Part shown: piece by piece, positions 57,351 to 64,000 of the stretch
Numbering within the stretch: the first letter of the stretch is position 1
Layout of the letters: each line of letters starts with the position of its first letter
DNA from: an uncultured Lachnospiraceae bacterium
Lineage (GTDB): Bacteria > Bacillota > Clostridia > Lachnospirales > Lachnospiraceae
Direction of reading: 5' to 3'
Assembly (NCBI GenBank): GCA_946614165.1
Contig: CAMOGQ010000001.1
Span: 52,503-116,502, forward strand
DNA length: 64,000 nt
Made by a program: the position numbers and the translations under genes
Notes under the pieces: model-generated
What the model was told of the DNA's origin: nothing
The model's database searches: none
What the model saw: only the letters and a program-made list of their open reading frames with translations

Positions 57351-59156
57351 ATGGATAAAAGCATTTACAGACAGAGAGTGGAAGCCCTGCGGCAGGAGAT
57401 GAAGAAGGAAGGCATAGACGCCTACATGATCCTGACCGACGACTTTCATGCCTCCGAATACGTAGGCGATTACTTTAAGTGCCGGGAATACGTGTCCGGC
57501 TTCGACGGATCCGCCGGCGTACTGGCCCTGACGGCCGGGGAAGCCTGCCTCTGGACGGACGGCCGCTATTTTCTGCAGGCCGCGGACCAGCTTAAGGATA
57601 CGGGCATAGATCTCATGAAGATGGGAGAGCCCGGAGTCCCCGTCATTGACACCTGGCTCAAAAAAGTTCTTGAAAAGGGGGGATGTCTGGGATATGATGG
57701 CAGAACGGTCAGCAGTGCCAGGGCACAGGAGCTGAAAAAGCTTCTTTCGGAAAACGGCGTCTCCTTCAGAGAGGATCTGGACCTGGTGGGAAGGATCTGG
57801 AAGGACAGGCCGGGCCTTCCCGAAAAGGAGATCTGGCTGCTGGACACTCTCTACACCGGCATGGAACGCAGCAGGAAGCTGGAGATGGTCCGGGAGAACC
57901 TGAAAAAGGAAAGGGCAGACCTTCAGGTCATTGCCTCCCTGGACGACATCGGCTGGCTCTTCAATATCCGCGGCGGCGACATCGACTTCAATCCGGTCCC
58001 CCTGGCCTATGCCATGATCGGAAGGGAAAATGCCGTTTTATACGCGGCGCCTTCCGCGGCTTCCGGGGAAGTTCTGGCAGCCCTCAGGGCGGACGGAGTC
58101 GAAGTAAGGCCCTACCTGCAGATCTTCGATGACCTGAAAGCCCTGAAGGAGGGGCGCGTCATCATGGATCTGTCCTCCTGCTCCGCGGCCCTCTCAAAGG
58201 CCCTGCCCTCCGCCTGCACCCTGATCGACCGGCCCAGCTGCACTTCGGCGGCCAAGGCCAGGAAGAATCCGGTGGAAATGGAGAACATCCGCAGGGCCCA
58301 CATCCGGGACGGCGTGGCCGTAACCAAACTTCTTTTCTGGCTGGACCAGCCGGAGCAGAAGCAGCTGATCCATGAGGGCAAGCTTACGGAGCTGGATGTG
58401 AGCGAAAAGATTCTGTCCCTGCGCAGGCAGCAGGACGGTTTCGTGGAGCCGAGCTTCGGATCCATCATCGCGGCGGGCCCTCACGGAGCCATCATACATT
58501 ACGAGCCTTCGGAGGAGACCAGCATCCCCGTGCGGGAAGACACCTTCCTCCTGATGGATACGGGAGGCCATTACCTGCAGGGCACCACCGACATCACCCG
58601 CACTGTCGTGATCGGCAGAGCGAGCCAGGATATGAAAAAGCACTACACCGCGGTGCTGCGGGGCCACCTGGATCTGGCCTCCGCCGTTTTCCGCAGCGGC
58701 ACCGGCGGCCTGCAGCTGGATCTTCTGGCCAGAGCCCCTCTCTGGGAGATCGGCCTTGACTTCAACCACGGCACCGGCCACGGAGTCGGCTATCTGATGA
58801 ACGTGCACGAAGGCCCCCAGAGGATCGCAAACCGCGGCAACATGGTCCCCTTTGAGGAGGGCATGCTCACGAGCGACGAGCCGGGCGTCTACCTGACCGG
58901 CAGATACGGCATCCGGATCGAGAACCTCATGCTCTGCACCAGGGCCTTCGATACAGAGACCGGACGCTTCCTGAACTTCGAGACGGTGACCATGGTCCCC
59001 TATGACAGACGGGCCATCGACCCTTCCCGTCTGACGGAGAAGGAGATCGTGATCCTGAACAGCTACCACGAAAAGGTCTACAGACTGCTTTCGCCCTTCC
59101 TCACCTTCGAGGAATGCAGCTGGCTCAGGGAAGCGACCCAGCCCCTTCAGAGATAA
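57351..59156 (+). CDS. M24-family aminopeptidase P (Xaa-Pro aminopeptidase)
   Basis: creatinase-like N-terminus, LLMDTGGHYLQGTTDITRTVVIG, FNHGTGHGVGYLMNVHEGPQ, SDEPGVYLTGRYGIRIENLML; ATG 57351. Confidence 0.93.
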   Translation: MDKSIYRQRVEALRQEMKKEGIDAYMILTDDFHASEYVGDYFKCREYVSGFDGSAGVLALTAGEACLWTDGRYFLQAADQLKDTGIDLMKMGEPGVPVIDTWLKKVLEKGGCLGYDGRTVSSARAQELKKLLSENGVSFREDLDLVGRIWKDRPGLPEKEIWLLDTLYTGMERSRKLEMVRENLKKERADLQVIASLDDIGWLFNIRGGDIDFNPVPLAYAMIGRENAVLYAAPSAASGEVLAALRADGVEVRPYLQIFDDLKALKEGRVIMDLSSCSAALSKALPSACTLIDRPSCTSAAKARKNPVEMENIRRAHIRDGVAVTKLLFWLDQPEQKQLIHEGKLTELDVSEKILSLRRQQDGFVEPSFGSIIAAGPHGAIIHYEPSEETSIPVREDTFLLMDTGGHYLQGTTDITRTVVIGRASQDMKKHYTAVLRGHLDLASAVFRSGTGGLQLDLLARAPLWEIGLDFNHGTGHGVGYLMNVHEGPQRIANRGNMVPFEEGMLTSDEPGVYLTGRYGIRIENLMLCTRAFDTETGRFLNFETVTMVPYDRRAIDPSRLTEKEIVILNSYHEKVYRLLSPFLTFEECSWLREATQPLQR

Positions 59157-59210
59157 AATAAAAGCACCCGAAAGACAGCCCTCCGGGGCTGCCCCGACAG
59201 GAGGTAAATT

Positions 59211-59978
59211 TTGAAGAAAAAGAATCTGATGCTGATGATACTGACACTTGTCATGGCTCTTGAGGCTCCCTTTGCCGCATCCGCCCTGGCAGCTCTTACC
59301 ATGCCTGCCATCACCGCCGAGGCCGCCGGGACCGGCTGGGTCAAGGAGGGAGACTTCTACGCCTATCAAAAGAACGGAAAGAAGGTCAAGGGATGGCAGG
59401 TCATCGACGGCAAGACCTACTATTTTGACAAGCACTATCACCGGGCCACAGGCTGGAGATACCTGAAGAAAAAGACCAAGGCGAAATATTACTGGTTCGA
59501 CAAGAACGGCGTTCTGGACGGAAACGGCGGAGGCATCAAGGAGACCAAGGCCATCTACAAGGTTGCCAAGAATACGGCCATGACCTCAAGATATCTGGCC
59601 ATCGTGGACAGGAAGGAGCACATGATCGCCATCTACGAGAAACTGGAAGGCGCCCTCCACTGCATCCGCTATATGGCCTGTTCCGTAGGCAAGGAAGGCT
59701 ATTCCACCTCCAGAGGCACTTTCTATACCGGCAACACCACCAGGATCTATATCAACTTCGGTACCAGAAGGGGCTTCTATCCCATCGCCATCCTGGGTTC
59801 CTCGGGCTTTTTCCATTCCACGCCCTACACCCAGAGATACGACTATCCCGTGGCCTCCGAGAAGATCGACGAGAGGCTGGGCGAGGACATCAGCAAGGGC
59901 TGCGTCAGAATGTCTCTGAGCAACGCCTACTGGATGTTCTGGAATATGCGCGGTCATCAGAAGGTTATCATTCTGTGA
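59211..59978 (+). CDS. Secreted L,D-transpeptidase (YkuD) with cell-wall-binding repeats
   Basis: signal peptide; repeats GWQVIDGKTYYFDKHYHRATGW; catalytic HSTPY...SKGCVRMS; TTG start. Confidence 0.9.
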   Translation: MKKKNLMLMILTLVMALEAPFAASALAALTMPAITAEAAGTGWVKEGDFYAYQKNGKKVKGWQVIDGKTYYFDKHYHRATGWRYLKKKTKAKYYWFDKNGVLDGNGGGIKETKAIYKVAKNTAMTSRYLAIVDRKEHMIAIYEKLEGALHCIRYMACSVGKEGYSTSRGTFYTGNTTRIYINFGTRRGFYPIAILGSSGFFHSTPYTQRYDYPVASEKIDERLGEDISKGCVRMSLSNAYWMFWNMRGHQKVIIL

Positions 59979-60040
59979 TCATCTGCAATGTTAGAATAGG
60001 CTAACAACTGGTAATGTCTATCCTGCTGACGTATAATGAA

Positions 60041-60089
60041 TGCAGGGGATTCGGGAGATTTTGGGGTTCCCGGATCCCCTGCATTTTTT
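60041..60089 (+). terminator. Intrinsic terminator-like hairpin
   Basis: TGCAGGGGATTCGGGA / TCCCGGATCCCCTGCA followed by TTTTTT. Confidence 0.8.
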
Positions 60090-60109
60090 ACTTGGGAAAG
60101 GGGTTACAT

Positions 60110-60904
60110 ATGAGACCTATACTGCAAAGCGTGGAACGCGGATACAACGAACCGATGGAGACCTACATCGTCGAGCTCAGCATCCGGGACGACGATACGG
60201 GCACCGATCACTATATCAACCTGTCCCAGTTCGATAAATTTCAGAGGCTCTGCATTACCAGCGAATCTGTATTTTCACTGATGATGGAGGAGATCTCCGA
60301 GGAGACGGACAACAAGGTATCCCAGGTCCTGGAAAGACTTTACGAGCCGGCCAAGCCCAACGACTACTACGACGAGTTCGACCATACCGGCTACCGCAGA
60401 TCCGTCAAGTTCGCCTGCTACGTCCTGGACGAGCTGATGCACGGAGACGACGAGGAGGCCGTCGACATCTTTATCGACGAAGTGACGGGCCAGAACCTGA
60501 ATACGATCTTTATTCCCGACGTGGAGGGCTTTGTCTACAAGCAGAAGGAGCTGCCTCTGGACGAGAGCAGGATCATCGAGCGGGAAGCCCACAAATACCA
60601 GCTGACAAGCGACCTGGAGGTCCTGTGCGCCGAACTGATCGTCATGATCGACGGAGCGCCCATCTGCCTCCATGCCAGCTACCTGTTTTCCGAGCAGTTC
60701 TATGTTTCCTACAATTCCATCATGGCGGCCGTGGAGCTGGCCATGAACCATACGCCCTACGGCTTCGGAGACAGAGTGGATGCCTATTACCAGGCCCTGG
60801 AAAGCAGCGAGACCATAGCCTCCTACGAGACCAGCCAGGCGGCCATGCGGTCCGAATACCGCCAGTATTTCGCCATTCTGGAAAAAATGCTGCAGAGTCT
60901 GTAG
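60110..60904 (+). CDS. Conserved-looking acidic cytosolic protein of unknown function
   Basis: ATG 60110 to 60904, clean ORF with own terminator; no motif recognised. Confidence 0.7.
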   Translation: MRPILQSVERGYNEPMETYIVELSIRDDDTGTDHYINLSQFDKFQRLCITSESVFSLMMEEISEETDNKVSQVLERLYEPAKPNDYYDEFDHTGYRRSVKFACYVLDELMHGDDEEAVDIFIDEVTGQNLNTIFIPDVEGFVYKQKELPLDESRIIEREAHKYQLTSDLEVLCAELIVMIDGAPICLHASYLFSEQFYVSYNSIMAAVELAMNHTPYGFGDRVDAYYQALESSETIASYETSQAAMRSEYRQYFAILEKMLQSL

Positions 60905-60923
60905 GAAGAGATCAGATCACAGG

Positions 60924-60955
60924 AAATCCCATGTCGCACGGCATGGGATTTTTTC
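60924..60955 (+). terminator. Intrinsic terminator
   Basis: AAATCCCATG-N8-CATGGGATTTTTT. Confidence 0.85.
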
Positions 60956-60985
60956 TGCCGGAGGGGCGGCGGAAAGGAAACGGAT

Positions 60986-61678
60986 ATGAAAAAAGAGGGA
61001 AAGCTGTGGCGGATCAGCCCCCATGTGTGGGTATTTCCGCTGGAGGGCAGAAGGGACCGGCCAAACCTTGGCTATGTGCTGGGAGAAAAGACGGCGCTGG
61101 CGGTGGATGCGGGACATTCCGCCTCCCACGTGGAGGATTTTTACAGGGCCATAGAGGAGGAAGGGCTTCCGCTCCCTTCCCTGACGGTGATCACCCACTG
61201 GCACTGGGACCATACCTACGGCATGCACGCCGTGCACGGAAAGACCCTGGCCAGGGCGGAGACAGATGCCATCCTGAAAAGGATCCGGGAGACCTATGAA
61301 CAGGACCCCGGAGAGGGGGAGCGCTTTCTTTCCTCCGATCCCAGCATCCGCCGGGAATATGCCGGAGGCCTTCCTCTGAAGGTGGCGGCCGCGGACGAGA
61401 CCCTTTCGGAAGAGAGGACCCTGGACCTGGGCGGCGTAAGCGCCAGGCTCATACCTGCAGTGGCGCCCCATACGGAGGATTCCCTCCTGATCCTGATCCC
61501 GGAGGACCGGGTCCTTTTCGTGGGGGACGCGGCCCTGGGAGAGTTCCCCTCCTGGCGCATGGACTACGCGAAGATGAGAGCTCTCCGGTCAAAGGTGAGC
61601 CTTCTTGGCGCGGACACGGTAGTGGAGGGCCATGCGGAGCCCTGCAGCACAAGAGACTTTCTGGAAGGACTCTGGTAA
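60986..61678 (+). CDS. Metallo-beta-lactamase-fold hydrolase
   Basis: ITHWHWDHTYGMHA (HxHxDH), FVGDAALGEFPSW, VVEGHAEP. Confidence 0.88.
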   Translation: MKKEGKLWRISPHVWVFPLEGRRDRPNLGYVLGEKTALAVDAGHSASHVEDFYRAIEEEGLPLPSLTVITHWHWDHTYGMHAVHGKTLARAETDAILKRIRETYEQDPGEGERFLSSDPSIRREYAGGLPLKVAAADETLSEERTLDLGGVSARLIPAVAPHTEDSLLILIPEDRVLFVGDAALGEFPSWRMDYAKMRALRSKVSLLGADTVVEGHAEPCSTRDFLEGLW

Positions 61679-61760
61679 GCCCCCGGGCGGGGCTGCATGC
61701 CCGCCGGGAAAAAATATTCCGCTGCAAAAGTGATCAGAGCTGTTCTTCTGGCGCAGATAT

Positions 61761-61818
61761 AAAAGGCCCCTTCCGGGACCTGCCCCATGAGGGCAGTGCT
61801 CCGGAAGGGGCCTTTTTT
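61761..61818. terminator. Bidirectional terminator between convergent MBL and LysR genes
   Basis: AAAAGGCCCCTTCCGG...CCGGAAGGGGCCTTTTTT. Confidence 0.9.
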
Positions 61819-61853
61819 GCTTTTTTCTTTCGGGACTGTCCTTATGGCTGCTG

Positions 61854-62741
61854 CTACAGGGGGAAGGCCACCGCGTCCCGGTAGAGCCTCTGCAGGGTCT
61901 TTACGAAGGCGGAAAGGGAGGGCCGTCTGTCTTCTTTGTGGCTCAGCAGCACGCAGGAGAAGCTTTCCGGGCAGTCGAAGGGGATCCAGGCGAACTGGCC
62001 GCTGTGGTCGTTTAAAAAGCCCGGGGCCAGGCAGATGCCCCTGCCTGCCGCCACGTTGGTCAGGGTGGTGTCGTGGTCCGGACTGTTGAAGTAGTTTATT
62101 TTTCCGGAGGATGTCAGGCGGTGCTGGACGGTTCTCAGGGCCGGAGGAGAGCCGCCTCCGATCATGAGGGTGCGGCCGTAAAGGTCCTCTCCGGTCACCA
62201 GGTCTTTGGAGGAGAGAGGATCATCCCGATCTGCGATCAGGTAGATCCGGCTCTCGAAGAGGTCATGGACCTGAATGCCGGGGATCTGCCGGGCGTTTTC
62301 CCTGAGTGCGAAGAGAATGTCGGCATCGTTCCTGAAAAAGACCTCCGCGCTGTTTTCATACTGAAAGATGGGGAGGATCTGGACGTCGGGATGGGTCTCT
62401 CCGAAGAGGCGCATGGCTTCCGGCAGGAAATACAGGGCCTGGCGGACCATCATGCAGATGGAGACGGAATCCTTATATCTGGCGCTGAAGTTCTGCCCCT
62501 GCTCGATTGCTCTTTTCAGATCCTGGCGCATGCCGGCAAGGAAGGCGGTGAACTGGGCTCCGGCGGGGGTCAGGGCGGCTCCTTTGCCGCTCCTTTCGAA
62601 GATGGCAAAGCCGACCTCCTCCTCCAGGAGCCTGATCTGGTAGGAAAAGGTGGGCTGAGAGACAAAGAGATTTTCGGCCGCCCGGCTGAAGTTCAGGGTA
62701 TGGGCCAGTTCTATGCAGTAATCGATCTGTTTGGTGTTCAT
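61854..62741 (-). CDS. LysR-family transcriptional regulator
   Basis: MNTKQIDYCIELAHTLNFSRAAENLFVSQPTFSYQIRLLEEEVGFAIFERSGKGAALTPAG. Confidence 0.95.
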   Translation of the reverse strand: MNTKQIDYCIELAHTLNFSRAAENLFVSQPTFSYQIRLLEEEVGFAIFERSGKGAALTPAGAQFTAFLAGMRQDLKRAIEQGQNFSARYKDSVSICMMVRQALYFLPEAMRLFGETHPDVQILPIFQYENSAEVFFRNDADILFALRENARQIPGIQVHDLFESRIYLIADRDDPLSSKDLVTGEDLYGRTLMIGGGSPPALRTVQHRLTSSGKINYFNSPDHDTTLTNVAAGRGICLAPGFLNDHSGQFAWIPFDCPESFSCVLLSHKEDRRPSLSAFVKTLQRLYRDAVAFPL

Positions 62742-62755
62742 TCCAGACTCCTGTT

Positions 62756-62770
62756 ATTTAATAATTAAAT
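62756..62770. promoter_or_regulatory. Candidate LysR operator palindrome
   Basis: ATTTAA-TAA-TTAAAT immediately upstream of the lysR RBS. Confidence 0.45.
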
Positions 62771-62922
62771 CAATAATAGCATGTTTCGATTGGACTTTGC
62801 AATGAAGGACGGGCAACAATAGGGCCATAAGGAAGAGGACAGAACAAAGTCCATTCATAAAGCCGCCGCATCAGGGCCGGCAGCAGATACAGATACATTA
62901 AGAAAAACAGGAGGAATTCAAA

Positions 62923-63444
62923 ATGGCAAAGACACTGATCGCATTCTTTTCAAGAGCAGACGAGAACTATTTCGGAGGCGCCATGCGCTATGTAAAGGTG
63001 GGCAACACCGAGATCGTCTGCGATATCATTAAAGATCTGATCCCGGCGGACAGCTTTAAGATCGAGATGAAAAACCCCTATTCCCCCGTATATATGACCT
63101 GCATCGCCGAGGCCAAAAAGGACATGCGGGAGAACGCCCGTCCTGAGCTGGTCAGCATGCCGGAGAGCATCGACGAATATGACACCGTGATCCTGGGCTA
63201 TCCCAACTACTGGGGAACCATGCCCATGGCGGTCCTGACCTTCCTGGAGAACTTCGATTTTACCGGAAAGACCATCCTGCCTCTGTGCACCAACGAGGGC
63301 AGCGGCCTGGGATCCAGCGAGAGAGACATCAGAAAGTATGCAAAGGGCGCCAGACTGGGCAGAGGCCTTTCCGTCACAGGCAGCAGAGCGGCAGATTCCA
63401 TAGCCGCCCTGGAGAGATGGCTGAAGGGCGAAGGTCTGATGTAA
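62923..63444 (+). CDS. Flavodoxin-family protein
   Basis: MAKTLIAFFSRADENYF, YDTVILGYPNYWGTMPMAVLTFLENFDFTGKTILPLCTNEGSGLGSS. Confidence 0.9.
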   Translation: MAKTLIAFFSRADENYFGGAMRYVKVGNTEIVCDIIKDLIPADSFKIEMKNPYSPVYMTCIAEAKKDMRENARPELVSMPESIDEYDTVILGYPNYWGTMPMAVLTFLENFDFTGKTILPLCTNEGSGLGSSERDIRKYAKGARLGRGLSVTGSRAADSIAALERWLKGEGLM

Positions 63445-63468
63445 GGATAGAAGAAGGGAGGAAAGACC

Positions 63469-63749
63469 ATGGAATATATAAAGCTGAACAACGGCGTATA
63501 ATGTCCCGTCGTCGGGATCGGGACCTTCATGCTCTCCCCGGAGGATGCAGAGAGGAGCGTAAGAGAAGCATTAAGGATGGGATACCGCAAATGCCTATGT
63601 CAACGAAAGGGCCGTGGGCAGGGGCATGAAGGAAAGCGGCGTGCCCAGAGAAGAGGTCTTCCTTTCCACCAAGCTCTGGCCCGGCGAATACGAAAACGAG
63701 AAGGCAGTGGACCAGACTCTGGAGCGCCCGGGCACCGACTATGTGGATG
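63469..63749 (+). pseudogene. Aldo/keto reductase remnant (in-frame stop, frameshifting deletion, 3' truncation)
   Basis: MEYIKLNNGV*CPVVGIGTFMLSPEDAERSVREALRMGYR / NAYVNERAVGRGMKESGVPREEVFLSTKLWPGEYENEKAVDQTLERPGTDYVD, then homology ends. Confidence 0.85.
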
Positions 63750-64000
63750 CTTGTGGAATAATAGGACTAAATCAGGAAAGCCCGATAAACACTGGGTTTG
63801 AGCGGTTTGGTCCTTTTTCTTTAACCCGGAAAGCAGGATGAAAACTTCATGCGAAGGAGGTGAGCGGCGATTTAGACAGCACCGGAAACTGAATACAGTT
63901 ACAGGTAACGAGACGTTTATTTGTTTCTCTTGCCCTGTCTTTTTTATTATCGAAACGGCGCGTAAAACCCCGGCCGACCAAAGTCGTCCGCGGGATATAA
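63750..64000. other. Unrelated lower-GC sequence abutting the AKR remnant; possible end of an insertion or mobile element
   Basis: Abrupt loss of AKR coding homology and visible drop in GC; open frame from ATG 63838 runs off the window; strong Shine-Dalgarno-like AAGGAGGTGA near 63855. Confidence 0.4.

Noticed and set aside
1-64000. CRISPR arrays, rRNA operons, tRNA genes, prophage modules
   Set aside because: No direct-repeat/spacer arrays, conserved rRNA segments, convincing tRNA cloverleafs or phage structural genes were recognised by reading; a dedicated scan (tRNAscan-SE, Infernal, CRISPR finder) was not possible here.

Overview
This 64 kb window is a gene-dense, fairly high-GC chromosomal segment. 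Gene content and order look like Clostridia, probably Lachnospiraceae or a relative; that is inferred from the proteins, not from a search. Most of it is housekeeping: lepA-hemW-dprA-hisS-aspS, secDF-recJ-murE, priA-def-fmt-rsmB-rlmN-PP2C-prkC-rsgA, ychF, lgt, and a reduced dcw cluster (mraZ-rsmH-ftsL-PBP-mraY-ftsW-ftsQ-ftsZ). Accessory modules are: (i) an HlyD adaptor / FtsX-like permease / chimeric lipoprotein set at the left edge; (ii) a minus-strand response regulator - ABC ATPase - permease - histidine kinase operon; (iii) a large RND pump with a coiled-coil-like insertion and a Met/Gly-rich loop; (iv) a two-gene FAD / Fe-S redox module; (v) a divergent LysR/flavodoxin pair followed by a decayed aldo/keto reductase, which is cut off by unrelated lower-GC sequence at the right edge. 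No CRISPR array, rRNA or tRNA was recognised. I found no clearly new defence-like system. The most interesting signals are regulatory: helically phased repeats after the response regulator gene, 11-bp-period MraZ-type boxes, palindromes upstream of the RND pump, paired hairpins with a compensatory change before dprA, and inverted repeats in the LysR/flavodoxin intergenic region. All family calls come from reading motifs in the translations; no database search was run.
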